Origin: DATMFV01 sp964651005
GTDB taxonomy: Bacteria > Verrucomicrobiota > Verrucomicrobiia > Chthoniobacterales > Chthoniobacteraceae
Direction: 5' to 3'
DNA: 16,521 nt
NCBI GenBank assembly: GCA_964651005.1
Contig: CAZYVL010000055.1
Coordinates: 1 to 16,521, forward strand
Shown piece by piece: positions 6,369 to 13,701 of the stretch. The notes below the pieces were generated by a model. It was not told the origin of the DNA. It was given only the letters and a program-made list of their open reading frames with translations, and made no database searches. Made by a program: the position numbers and the translations under genes. Within the stretch, counting starts at the first letter, position 1; every line of letters begins with the position of its first letter.

Positions 6369-7154
6369 TCACCGGCTGGATTTTGGGGGTGCGATGGAAT
6401 CAATGAAAACCGTGTTCGACAATGCCATTGTTCCCCCGGATTTCCCGTCCACCTCGACGGCATTGTCCTTGAACCTGCCGACCGAAATATGGCTGCCGTA
6501 CGCCTGAACCGACAACCGGTGACGCTTGTTGACCACGGCGCGATCCTTGTTCAACTCCTCAAAAACCGGGTTCAAGTCCCGGTTCACTTTCAGGATTTCC
6601 CGGGGTTTGAGGATCATGAATCGTTGGCCCAGCCCCCTGCTCACCAAACGGTTTGTGATTGCATCATCGGCGGTACAACCAAATTGAGGGCCGTGGTCCA
6701 CGAAGGCACGATCTTTCGTGTTGTAGGCATAGGTGATCCCGATTTCCTTGATCGCCTCCTGGTCCAGAATCAGGTCTTGTTTTCCAATATTCTGGATCGA
6801 GACAACGAGTTTGCCCGAATCCCGCTCCAGTTCTGCTTTCATGGAGAGGGGAAACATTTTTTCCATTTGATCCCGCACCGAAGCCGAAGAATGCACCTTT
6901 GTCGGTGGAACCTCTTCCCGCAAGACTTCCGGCGACATCCCGATCAGGGAACCGTTTTGATCCCGCAAGGAAGTGCCTCCGTCTTCCGGGGAACTCTCCA
7001 GTGTCATTCCATCGCTGAAACGATAACGAACGGTTTGTCCGCTTTTGGAAACCGCTGGCTCAAAGTGGCATGCCGTGAACCACGCTATCGCAAAAGCGGC
7101 CAAAACCAGGAACTGGCCGCCGCTCCGCTTCAAAAACCGTGTCTCCGTTTCCAT
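6369..7154 (-). CDS. Hypothetical lipoprotein downstream of folA
   Basis: 261 residues, no recognised family. The N-terminus has a charged start, a hydrophobic core and a lipobox-like FTAC (26-29), suggesting lipidation at Cys29 after export; the phenylalanine at -3 is unusual, so simple secretion is possible. The mature protein begins with an SDGMTLESSPEDGG segment, then a beta-rich part (MKAELERDSGKLVVSIQNIG, about 105-124), a middle with DHGPQFGCTADDA, and a terminal part around ILKPREILKVNRDLNPVFEE and RLSVQAYGSHISVG. Two beta-rich blocks separated by a linker resemble the layout of the secreted protein at 376-1077. The start lies only 14 bp after the folA stop, with GGAG and GGGGGG upstream, so it may be read with thyA-folA, though it has visibly lower G+C than those genes and no evident link to folate metabolism. 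Confidence 0.75.
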   Translation of the reverse strand: METETRFLKRSGGQFLVLAAFAIAWFTACHFEPAVSKSGQTVRYRFSDGMTLESSPEDGGTSLRDQNGSLIGMSPEVLREEVPPTKVHSSASVRDQMEKMFPLSMKAELERDSGKLVVSIQNIGKQDLILDQEAIKEIGITYAYNTKDRAFVDHGPQFGCTADDAITNRLVSRGLGQRFMILKPREILKVNRDLNPVFEELNKDRAVVNKRHRLSVQAYGSHISVGRFKDNAVEVDGKSGGTMALSNTVFIDSIAPPKSSR

Positions 7155-7168
7155 TTTGATATGCCCCC

Positions 7169-7684
7169 CTATCTCCTCACGTAGCGCCGTACCTCAAACT
7201 GCGGATGCGCCCGGATGATGCCGCGAAATTCGAAGAGCGGCTCGAATGCGGGGAAAACGGTATCTCCTTCCATCTCCACCGGCAGGACGGTGAGCAGCAG
7301 CTCCGAACAGCGCGGCAGGAGCTGCGCGTAGATCTCTCCCCCGCCGATGACGAAGAGATCCGCGCCCGGCTCGGCCAGCGTCCCGGGGATAACCTCCTCC
7401 GGCGTGTGCACCGTTGTCACCCCGGCGAGGGCGGGGCCGCGCGTCAGGACGATGTTGCGCCGCCCGGGGAGCGGACGCCCGAGCGATTCGTAGGTCTTGC
7501 GGCCCATGACGACGGCGTGCCCCAGGGTTGCCTCGCGAAACCAGCGAAGCTCGTCGGGAATGCGCCACGGGATCGCCCCCGCGCGGCCGATGACGCGGTT
7601 GCGCGCCATCGCGGCAATCGCCTTCAGCGTGCTGGCGTGAGGGGGTTGGCCGGGTTGGCCGGATTGGCCGGGTTGGTCAGGCAT
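7169..7684 (-). CDS. folA: Dihydrofolate reductase
   Basis: 171 residues; reduces dihydrofolate to tetrahydrofolate with NADPH, regenerating the cofactor oxidised by ThyA encoded just upstream. Seen motifs: the first strand and M20 loop (LKAIAAMARNRVIGRAGAIPW, split around residues 20-40), the catalytic acid in IPDEL, where Glu45 sits at the place of E. coli Asp27, the NADPH-site block MGRKTYESLGRPLPGR (60-75) and GGGEIY (114-119). The ATG at 7684 is 5 bp beyond the thyA stop, so the genes form one translationally close pair. Oddity: residues 3-15 are a PGQ/SGQ repeat encoded by a 9-bp tandem repeat, giving about 18 residues before the first strand that normal DHFRs lack. No other start codon fits, since Met26 would delete the essential first strand. 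A CTG at codon 20 cannot be excluded. Confidence 0.95.
   Translation of the reverse strand: MPDQPGQSGQPGQPPHASTLKAIAAMARNRVIGRAGAIPWRIPDELRWFREATLGHAVVMGRKTYESLGRPLPGRRNIVLTRGPALAGVTTVHTPEEVIPGTLAEPGADLFVIGGGEIYAQLLPRCSELLLTVLPVEMEGDTVFPAFEPLFEFRGIIRAHPQFEVRRYVRR
7644..7679. repeat. 9-bp tandem repeat in the start of folA
   Basis: Four 9-bp units close to GGTTGGCCG (plus strand), the third with one change and the last with two. They encode the Pro-Gly-Gln repeat at the N-terminus of the reductase. Changes in unit number would be in frame. Confidence 0.85.
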
Positions 7685-7689
7685 GGCGG

Positions 7690-8484
7690 TCAAACGGCAA
7701 CGGCGGCCCGGATGGCCGGGTGCGGATCGTAGTTTTCCAGCGTGAAGTCGTCGTACCGGAACTCGTCGATCTCGCGCACCGCCGGGTTGAGCCGCATCGT
7801 CGGCAGCGGCCTCGGCTCGCGGGAGAGCTGCTCGCGCGCCTGCTCCAGATGGTTGGCGTAGAGATGCAGATCGCCGAAGGTGTGCACGAAATCCCCCGGC
7901 TTGAGCCCGCACACCTGCGCCACCATCTGCGTGAGCAAGGCATAGGAGGCGATGTTGAAGGGGACGCCCAGGAAGAGATCCGCGCTCCGCTGGTAGAGCT
8001 GGCAGGAAAGCTCCCCCTCGCAGACGTAAAATTGGAAAAGGAGGTGGCACGGCGGCAGCCGCATCGTCTCGATCTCCCCGGGGTTCCACGCGCTCACAAT
8101 CAAACGGCGGCTCTCCGGGTTGCGCCGCAACTGCGCGATGAGGTTGGCGATCTGGTCGTGCGAACGGCCATCGGCGGAGCGCCAGTCGCGCCATTGCGCG
8201 CCGTACACCCGCCCGAGATTGCCATCCGCGTCGGCCCATTCGTCCCAGATCGTCACCCCTTCGGCCTGGAGCGGGCGGACGTTGGTTTCGCCCCGCAGGA
8301 ACCAGAGCAGCTCGTGGAGGATCGACTTGAGGTGGAGCTTTTTCGTCGTCAGCAGCGGGAACCCTTCGCGCAGATCGAAGCGCGCCTGCGCACCGAAGAC
8401 CGACCAGGTGCCGGTGCCGGTCCGGTCGGGCTTGAATTTCCCGTGGTCGAGTACGAGTTTCAGCAGGTCGAGGTAGGCGCGCAC
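7690..8484 (-). CDS. thyA: Thymidylate synthase (ThyA type)
   Basis: 264 residues, the same length as E. coli ThyA. It methylates dUMP to dTMP using methylene-tetrahydrofolate as both carbon donor and reductant, giving dihydrofolate. Visible motifs: DRTGTGT (20-26), LLTTKKLHLKSILHELLWFL, VTIWDEWAD, the nucleophile Cys146 in LPPCHLLFQFYV, SCQLYQRSADLFLGVPFNIA with the dUMP-binding arginine and asparagine, FGDLHLYANH and the conserved C-terminal YDPHPAIRA(A)VAV tail that closes over the active site. The start is GTG (8482-8484), placed exactly where the family begins (RAYLDLLKLVLDHG). folA follows after 5 bp, so thymidylate synthesis and cofactor recycling are coupled. Presence of thyA with folA means the flavin-dependent ThyX route is not needed. 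Confidence 0.98.
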   Translation of the reverse strand: MRAYLDLLKLVLDHGKFKPDRTGTGTWSVFGAQARFDLREGFPLLTTKKLHLKSILHELLWFLRGETNVRPLQAEGVTIWDEWADADGNLGRVYGAQWRDWRSADGRSHDQIANLIAQLRRNPESRRLIVSAWNPGEIETMRLPPCHLLFQFYVCEGELSCQLYQRSADLFLGVPFNIASYALLTQMVAQVCGLKPGDFVHTFGDLHLYANHLEQAREQLSREPRPLPTMRLNPAVREIDEFRYDDFTLENYDPHPAIRAAVAV

Positions 8485-8568
8485 GGGGCAAGCCTAAACT
8501 TGGGCGGGCTTTTCCGGAAGCCAATTCAGGTTGAAGGCCGGGGGCGGCCCCGGTAGCCTTGGGCCCCA
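8485..8568. promoter_or_regulatory. Divergent intergenic region between thyA and the ADP-ribosylglycohydrolase-like gene
   Basis: 84 bp separate two divergent starts, so promoters for both must lie here or just inside the genes. I see no convincing -35/-10 pair on either strand. A GC hairpin (CCGGGG/CCCCGG, about 8538-8553) is present near the plus-strand start. Confidence 0.4.
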
Positions 8569-9534
8569 ATGAGCATCGAAGCGATCAAGGAACGGGCGCG
8601 CGGGGCGCTCTGGGGCCAGCTTGTGGCGGACGCCGCCTGCCTGGGCACGCATTGGATTTACGACCTCGACGAACTGCGCGCCGCTTTTCCCGATCTGCGC
8701 GGGTTCGAAGCGCCGCGCGAGGGGCACTACCACGCCGGAAAGCAGCCCGGCGACTCGACGCACTACGGCGACGGCGCGCGGGTGATGCTGGAATCCGTGG
8801 CGCGCCTTGGGCGGTTCGACGCGGCGGATTTCGGCGCGCGGTTCATCGCCTTTTTCGGGACTCCTGAATACCGGGGCTACCGCGACAAGGCGACCCGGGA
8901 GACGCTCGAACGCTACCGCCTTTTCATGGAGCGCCACCCGGGCGAGCCGTTCGATTACCAACACGGGGCGGACGACGACCAGCTCGCGACAGCCTCGCGC
9001 CTCGCGCCGGTGGTGGTCGCCCATCGGGAAGACCCGGCCTTGCTCGAGACCGTGGCGCGCGCCACGCGCGTCTGCCAGGACAACCGCCGCGCCGTGGCGA
9101 CGATGCAGGCGAACGCGCTGCTGCTCCAGGCGGTACTGGCGGGGCGCGACCTGGAGGAAGCCGTGGCGGAAACCGCCGCGCGGATGCCCGGGATCGACCC
9201 GGAGTTCGGCCCCGGGATCGCGGCGGAAATGCGGGCGGCCACGGACGATCCACGCGGCGTCACGGAAGCGACGCTCGCCTTCGGCCAGTCGTGTCCCCTC
9301 CCCGGCAGCTTCCCCGCCGCGCTCCACGCCGCGCTCCGGCACCGGCACTCCTTCGAAGAAGCGGTGCTCGCCACGCTGCGCGCAGGGGGCGACAACGCCG
9401 GGCGCGCGGCAATGCTCGGGGCGTGGGTCGGCGCGTGCGTGGGGGAAGAGGGAATCCCCCGGGCATGGCGGGAGCGCCTCACCGGAGCCGACATCATCCG
9501 GGGAGAGATCGAGGCGCTGGTCGCCAGAATGTAG
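8569..9534 (+). CDS. ADP-ribosylglycohydrolase / J1-crystallin-like protein
   Basis: 321 residues of the all-helical ADP-ribosylglycohydrolase fold. The opening ALWGQLVADAACLGTHWIYD (13-32) is typical of the subgroup related to jellyfish J1 crystallin. Members of the wider family remove ADP-ribose from proteins or cleave related ADP-ribosyl compounds using a two-Mg site. Here the canonical motifs are modified: GDSTHYGDG (61-69) stands near the first metal loop, ADDDQ (134-138) is a second acidic cluster, and GGDNAGR (273-279) replaces the usual GGDTDT loop. Activity and substrate are therefore uncertain. No signal peptide or membrane segment. The start ATG fits the family start; no clear Shine-Dalgarno sequence. 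The gene stands alone, divergent from thyA and 74 bp before the phosphohexomutase gene. Confidence 0.85.
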   Translation: MSIEAIKERARGALWGQLVADAACLGTHWIYDLDELRAAFPDLRGFEAPREGHYHAGKQPGDSTHYGDGARVMLESVARLGRFDAADFGARFIAFFGTPEYRGYRDKATRETLERYRLFMERHPGEPFDYQHGADDDQLATASRLAPVVVAHREDPALLETVARATRVCQDNRRAVATMQANALLLQAVLAGRDLEEAVAETAARMPGIDPEFGPGIAAEMRAATDDPRGVTEATLAFGQSCPLPGSFPAALHAALRHRHSFEEAVLATLRAGGDNAGRAAMLGAWVGACVGEEGIPRAWRERLTGADIIRGEIEALVARM

Positions 9535-9579
9535 AGCGGCAAGGCCGGGCTTCCTGCTGGATTTCAACCGGGCGGTCCT

Positions 9580-9585
9580 TACAAT
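9580..9585 (+). promoter_or_regulatory. Possible -10 element of the phosphohexomutase gene
   Basis: TACAAT (five of six matches to TATAAT) lies 23 nt before the ATG at 9609. No recognisable -35 is present at 16-18 bp upstream. Confidence 0.3.
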
Positions 9586-9608
9586 CTCCATCCTTTTCCG
9601 ACTTTGAC

Positions 9609-11141
9609 ATGACACCCGACGCCCTTCTAAGCCAAAAAATCGAAACCGCCGTTGCGGCGGGCCACCTTCTGGAATCGAGCGCGCGCAATATCGCGCAGCT
9701 TCTTGCCCACAGCAGCTCTCCGGTGGACGCGCGGAGCGTGCGGGAGCTGGTCGATTCCAACGCCTGGGAGGAACTCAACGACCGCTTTTTCAAGACGCTC
9801 GCGTTCGGGACGGGCGGGCTGCGCGGGCGGACCATCGGCAAGATCGTGACGGAGGCGGAGCGCGGCGCGCCGCAGCCGCTCGGGAGGCCGGAGTTTCCGT
9901 GTGTCGGCACCAACGCGATGAACAACTTCAACGTCTCGCGCGCGACGCAGGGCCTCGTGGCGTACCTGCACGACTGGCACCGGCGCGAGGGGCGGACGGA
10001 GAAGCCGAAACTCGCCATCGGCTACGACTCGCGCCATTTTTCCCGGGACTTCGCGCAGCTCGCGGCCCGGGTGGCGAGCGAGAACGGCGTGGACGTGGTT
10101 CTTTTCTCCACCCCGCGTTCCACGCCGGAGGTCTCCTTCGCCGTACGCCAGACGGGGGCGACGGCGGGGATCGTGCTGACGGCGAGCCACAACCCGCCGC
10201 ACGACAACGGCTACAAGGTCTATTTCGAAGACGGCGCGCAGGTCGTGGAACCGCATGCCAGCGGGATCATCGCAAAGGTCAACGGCGTGGAGAGCGACCG
10301 CTATACGCCGCTGCCGGAAGCGCGGCGGGGGGCGATCCGCGTGGTGGACGCGGAGATCGACGAACCGTATCTGGAACGCCTCCAGACGCTCGTACTCGAC
10401 CGTTCCGTGGTGGAGGCGGGGCGCGATCTCCGAATCGTTTTCACCCCGATCCACGGCACGGGAGGCGAGATGATCCGCCCGATCCTCACGCGGCTCGGGT
10501 TCCAATTCTCCGAAGTGGCCGAACAGGCGGCGTTCGATGGCCGCTTCCCGACCGTGAAAAGCCCGAACCCGGAGAACGCCGAGGCGCTGACGCTGGCGAT
10601 CGCGCTCGCGCGGGAGCAGCAGGCGGATCTCGTTGTCGCGACGGACCCGGACTGCGACCGGATGGGCGTGGCCGTGCGCGACGCGGCGGGGGCGATGCGG
10701 CTGCTGACGGGCAACCAGATCGGCTCGCTGATGGCGTGGTACCGCGCCACGACGCTGCGGCGGCAGGGAATCCTCAATGCGGAAAACCTGAGCCGGGGCG
10801 TGATCGTCAAGACGTTCGTCACCACCGATCTGCAAAAGGCGATCGCCACGCGGCTCGGGCTGCGCTGCGTGGAGACGCTCACCGGGTTCAAATACATCGG
10901 CGCGAAGCTGACGCAGTACGAGCGTGCGCTTCCCCCGGAGGAGCAGGCGCGCTACCGGCGACTTTCCGAGGCGGAGACTCGCGCGCTGCGTCTGGAGCGT
11001 TCAAGCTACTATGTCTTTGGCGGGGAGGAGAGCTACGGCTACAGCGGGGCGGATTTCACCCGCGACAAGGATGGCAACGGCGCGGTGGTGATGTTCGCGG
11101 AAGTGGCCGCCTATGCCAAATCGCGCGGGCTCACGCTCGAT
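9609..11141 (+). CDS. Phosphoglucomutase/phosphomannomutase family protein, truncated by assembly gap
   Basis: 511 residues are visible before the N run. Enzymes of this alpha-D-phosphohexomutase family interconvert hexose 1- and 6-phosphates, linking glycolysis to glycogen and envelope sugar synthesis. Seen: substrate-entry region FGTGGLRGR (66-74), the phosphoserine loop TASHNPPHDNGYK with Ser193, the Mg loop ATDPDCDR (344-351; most relatives have DPDGDR, so Cys replaces Gly), and the sugar-specificity loop GGEESYGY (471-478), which favours glucose/mannose substrates. Length and layout match PgcA-type enzymes of about 570-600 residues, so the phosphate-binding fourth domain is missing in the gap. 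The ATG at 9609 is the best start; the frame stays open upstream but that part overlaps the preceding gene and has no family resemblance. The continuing frame after the gap belongs to another gene. Confidence 0.93.
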
Positions 11142-11241
11142 NNNNNNNNNNNNNNNNNNNNNNNNNNNNNNNNNNNNNNNNNNNNNNNNNNNNNNNNNNN
11201 NNNNNNNNNNNNNNNNNNNNNNNNNNNNNNNNNNNNNNNNN
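11142..11241. other. Assembly gap (100 N)
   Basis: Exactly 100 undetermined bases, the usual placeholder for a scaffold gap of unknown size. It removes the end of the phosphohexomutase gene and the upstream region of the next gene. Coordinates to its right are therefore only relative. Confidence 0.97.
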
Positions 11242-11261
11242 CGCTCCTATGCTTGCGCCCT

Positions 11262-11285
11262 GAAGCGGAGAGGGAGAACCGCTTC
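11262..11285. repeat. Inverted repeat just before the membrane-protein gene
   Basis: GAAGCGG and CCGCTTC (7-bp arms, 10-nt loop) end 12 bp before the ATG at 11298. There is no U-tract. It may be the tail of a terminator region or a leader hairpin. Confidence 0.45.
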
Positions 11286-11297
11286 GTACCCTGCACG

Positions 11298-11912
11298 ATG
11301 ATGATCTCGGATTATTTCCTCGGCGCGGCAATCGTCCTGATGGGCACGGGGGTCGTCTTCACGACCGCCGCTTCGGTGATTTTGACCTACCGCGCCTTTC
11401 GGGCCTCCCCGGCGTTGGGATTGATTTGCGCGCTGCTTCCGCTGGCGACCTTTGCGTATGTCATCCGGCACTGGCACGAGGCAAAAGGCGTTTTTCTGAC
11501 GCAGGTTTTCGGCGTGGTCTGCGCGGGGGCGGGGGCTTTTCTTTTGCTGGCGGACCCGGGGTTGCGCACCATCATGAAAGGGCAGATCGATCCCTCTCTT
11601 CTTCCCGCTCTCTCCGAATTCCCCACTCTCTCCGAAGCGAACACAGGCGCGGCAAAACTGCTCCCCTCCCCGCATCCGCACAAAACGCCAACCCGCGAAC
11701 AACGCCTTCAGCATACCAAAGCACTCTACCTCCGGCTCCAAAGCTGGCATGACGAACTGGTGAAAAAACAGCCCGCCGCGAATGCGGACGCCGCACAGGC
11801 GGAAGCGTTCCGCAAAGAGCACGCGAGCTACCAAAGCCTGCTGGCCGAATACAAGGCGGCGGCCGGGGAGTTCCGCTCGCCGCGCCCCTCTCCCTCTCCC
11901 GGTGGCAAATGA
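11298..11912 (+). CDS. Hypothetical membrane protein with three TM helices and a charged tail
   Basis: 204 residues from ATG 11298 (a second ATG follows immediately at 11301). Three hydrophobic helices are evident at about residues 6-30 (FLGAAIVLMGTGVVFTTAAS), 37-56 (SPALGLICALLPLATFAYVI) and 64-85 (GVFLTQVFGVVCAGAGAFLLL). The remaining 115 residues are soluble: a Pro/Ser-rich linker, then a helical, probably coiled-coil stretch with many Gln, Lys, Glu and Ala (about 135-190), ending in a PSPSPGGK tail. I do not recognise the family. The frame is open through the N gap, but the joint reading with the phosphohexomutase is an artefact of unknown gap length. A lipoprotein gene follows 86 bp downstream on the same strand. 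Confidence 0.75.
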   Translation: MMISDYFLGAAIVLMGTGVVFTTAASVILTYRAFRASPALGLICALLPLATFAYVIRHWHEAKGVFLTQVFGVVCAGAGAFLLLADPGLRTIMKGQIDPSLLPALSEFPTLSEANTGAAKLLPSPHPHKTPTREQRLQHTKALYLRLQSWHDELVKKQPAANADAAQAEAFRKEHASYQSLLAEYKAAAGEFRSPRPSPSPGGK

Positions 11913-11983
11913 AGATCGCCCCCGATCACACCCGCCGCCGCTCCCGAACCGGAATCCACGGTTCCCAACGCCGGGGCGAATGT

Positions 11984-11989
11984 TGTAAT
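11984..11989 (+). promoter_or_regulatory. Possible -10 element of the lipoprotein gene
   Basis: TGTAAT ends 9 nt before the ATG at 11999, and TTCCCA lies 16 bp further upstream (11962-11967) as a weak -35. If real, the transcript would be almost leaderless, in line with the lack of a Shine-Dalgarno sequence. Confidence 0.3.
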
Positions 11990-11998
11990 CTCCCCTCC

Positions 11999-12472
11999 AT
12001 GATTCCCCGATGCTCCCTCCTCTTCCGGCTTTTGCTCCTGCCCGCGCTGGCGTTTGCTCTCGCGGGTTGCGGTATTACCGGGAAGAAGGAGCGGATCGTC
12101 GGCCCCCCGGGAGATCTTGAAAACCAGAGCGGCGATGTCTCTTTCCAGGCGTTTGTCACGCGCCTGCGTGCGGCGGCAGCGAAGCGCGATACCGTCACGC
12201 TTTCCATGATGATGACGCCCGACTTCGGCTATAGCTGGGCCGCCGGGGGCGAGGGGCCGGGGGTGTTCGACTACTGGGACGCCCGGAATCTCTGGCCCGA
12301 TTTGCAGGCGGTCCTGCGCGAAAGATTCGTGCCAAGCGGCAACTACATGGTCGCCCCGGCGGAAGTGACGCTCAATCCCGATTACCCGGGCTTCCGCGCC
12401 GGGCTGCGGCTCGTCAATGGATCGTGGCGGTTCTCCTACTTCGTCCCCGCGCCGCCGAATACGGGCCGGTAA
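11999..12472 (+). CDS. Hypothetical lipoprotein
   Basis: 157 residues. The first 24 form a textbook lipoprotein signal (MIPRCSLLFRLLLLPALAFA then LAGC, 21-24), so Cys24 should be lipidated and the protein anchored in the outer or inner membrane facing the periplasm. The mature part starts with a Gly/Lys linker, then FQAFVTRLRAAAAKRDTVTL, SMMMTPDFGYSW, and ends in a beta-rich part (LRLVNGSWRFSYFVPAP). This helix-then-curved-sheet order with a terminal WRF(S)Y strand resembles NTF2/SnoaL-like domains; that is inference only. The start is chosen at the signal peptide; the frame extends upstream to 11909 without a plausible N-terminus. A FabZ-like gene begins 46 bp downstream. Confidence 0.82.
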   Translation: MIPRCSLLFRLLLLPALAFALAGCGITGKKERIVGPPGDLENQSGDVSFQAFVTRLRAAAAKRDTVTLSMMMTPDFGYSWAAGGEGPGVFDYWDARNLWPDLQAVLRERFVPSGNYMVAPAEVTLNPDYPGFRAGLRLVNGSWRFSYFVPAPPNTGR

Positions 12473-12518
12473 GGCACCGGACCAAGGCGCTCCGCTCTCC
12501 TCTCCCCTCTCCTTCCTC

Positions 12519-12920
12519 GTGGAAACGCACGATCCCATCCGCCTCGGGCTACCGCATCGCGAGCCGTTCGTGTTCGTGGACAGCGTGACGGATCTCCACC
12601 CGGGGGAATCGGCCCGGGGGAACAAGACCTTCGCGGCGGAGGAACCGTTTTTCCGCGGGCATTTCCCCGGCGACCCGCTGGTGCCCGGCGTGATCTTGAC
12701 GGAGGCGCTCGCGCAGATCGCCGGGATCGCCGCAGCCAGGCCGGGGCTTCGCCTGGCGGCGCTCCGCGCGATGAAGTTCCCGTACGCGGCGCGCCCGGGC
12801 GAGCGGATCGAGCTGGAGGCGCGCAAGGCGGGCGAGGCAGGCGGGTTGGTCCAGTTCGCCGTGAAGGCGTCGGTGGGGGCGCAGACGGTTGCCGAGGGTG
12901 CCGTGGTGTTGGGGGGGTAA
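12519..12920 (+). CDS. FabZ-like 3-hydroxyacyl-ACP dehydratase (hot-dog fold)
   Basis: 133 residues from a GTG start (12519-12521). Members dehydrate 3-hydroxyacyl-ACP to trans-2-enoyl-ACP in fatty-acid synthesis. Seen: LPHREPFVFVD (11-21), the active-site segment RGHFPGDPLVPG with His48, and Glu62 in TEALAQIAG; the 14-residue His-Glu distance equals that in P. aeruginosa FabZ (49 and 63). The protein is slightly shorter than typical FabZ (about 140-150) and has no extra C-terminal helix. The frame opens upstream at 12417 inside the lipoprotein gene, but the extension is low-complexity, so GTG is preferred although no Shine-Dalgarno sequence is seen. It lies apart from lpxC/lpxA-type genes and from other fab genes, so it may be an accessory dehydratase rather than the housekeeping FabZ. 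Confidence 0.88.
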   Translation: METHDPIRLGLPHREPFVFVDSVTDLHPGESARGNKTFAAEEPFFRGHFPGDPLVPGVILTEALAQIAGIAAARPGLRLAALRAMKFPYAARPGERIELEARKAGEAGGLVQFAVKASVGAQTVAEGAVVLGG

Positions 12921-12976
12921 GCGCGGGCGGCAACTTTCGGCTGGCAAAAAAGAGGACGCGGGCGCATCGTTTTCGC

Positions 12977-13687
12977 ATGAAACTCGCCCCTTTCTTCGGC
13001 TTGTTCGGCTTGTTCCTGCTGCCATGGTCGGCGCTCGGGCAGGATACCGCCTACCAGGCGCTCCGCGCGTTCGGAGCGGAGCGCGGCCCGGAGGTTCTTA
13101 AAAGCGTGATCGAGGTGAAGGGCCGCGCGGGCGCCCCGCAGCCGGAAACGTGGACCATCGTCCTCAACGATCCGCGCGCGCGCGGCGGCGTGCGCGAGGT
13201 GGGCATCTCGCAGGGCAAGATCGTTTCCGAGCGCACCCCGGTGAACGCCTACAGCGGCGTGGCGATCGCGATGGATTTCCAGAAGCTCAATCTCGACTCG
13301 CAGGGCGCCTTCACCCTCGCCGAAGAACAGGCGCGGCAGGCGAAGGTCAGCTTTGATTCCGTCGATTACACGCTGCGGCAGGGCGAATCCGCCAACACCC
13401 CGGTCTGGGTGCTCGATCTGCTCGATCCCGTACACCGCTTCGTCGGCACCGTCCGGATCGCCGCGGACACAGGGAAGGTCGCCTCCCAGGACTTCCGGGC
13501 GGTCTCTGAACGGGACGGCGGCGAAGCAGGCGCACGCGAGACGGACCGCCACGCGGAACAAGGCAAACCGCACCGCCACGATAACCTTGCCCATCGCATT
13601 GACCGGGGCTTGCACCGGATCGGCGGAACGCTGCAAGAGTTCTTCACCGGCAGGCGGACGGTGGATCGCCGCTTCGACGGTGAATAA
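12977..13687 (+). CDS. Hypothetical secreted protein
   Basis: 236 residues with a clear signal peptide: MKLAPFFGLFGLFLLPWSAL, cleavage likely after ALG (19-21). The signal core is partly encoded by a duplicated 9-bp unit (12995-13012, Phe-Gly-Leu). The mature part has two alpha/beta-looking segments, one around TWTIVLNDPRARGGVREVGI and one around VWVLDLLDPVHRFVGTVRIA with a following DTGKV turn; this second motif resembles PepSY-type repeats (inference, weak). From about residue 180 the sequence becomes rich in Arg, His, Asp and Glu, without a membrane segment. I do not recognise the family. It lies 56 bp after the FabZ-like gene and 14 bp before the short NfeD-like gene, so the last two are probably co-transcribed. 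Confidence 0.78.
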   Translation: MKLAPFFGLFGLFLLPWSALGQDTAYQALRAFGAERGPEVLKSVIEVKGRAGAPQPETWTIVLNDPRARGGVREVGISQGKIVSERTPVNAYSGVAIAMDFQKLNLDSQGAFTLAEEQARQAKVSFDSVDYTLRQGESANTPVWVLDLLDPVHRFVGTVRIAADTGKVASQDFRAVSERDGGEAGARETDRHAEQGKPHRHDNLAHRIDRGLHRIGGTLQEFFTGRRTVDRRFDGE

Positions 13688-13701
13688 TCTCCAATATTTC
13701 C

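Noticed and set aside
6133..6463. Short minus-strand frames in and near the intergenic region before the RRM gene
   Set aside because: They overlap the end of the lipoprotein gene or lack starts, ribosome sites and family resemblance.
9291..9608. Upstream extension of the phosphohexomutase
   Set aside because: Overlaps the preceding gene in another frame and is Arg/Pro/Ala-rich without family similarity; the ATG at 9609 begins the conserved part.
8494..9615. Minus-strand open frame of 373 codons opposite the ADP-ribosylglycohydrolase-like gene
   Set aside because: Shadow of a real gene: Arg/Pro/Ala-rich, no recognisable motif, and the plus-strand frame shows family motifs.
11828..13636. Minus-strand 602-codon open frame
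   Set aside because: Runs antisense through three plus-strand genes with signal peptides or catalytic motifs; its translation is compositionally a GC shadow.
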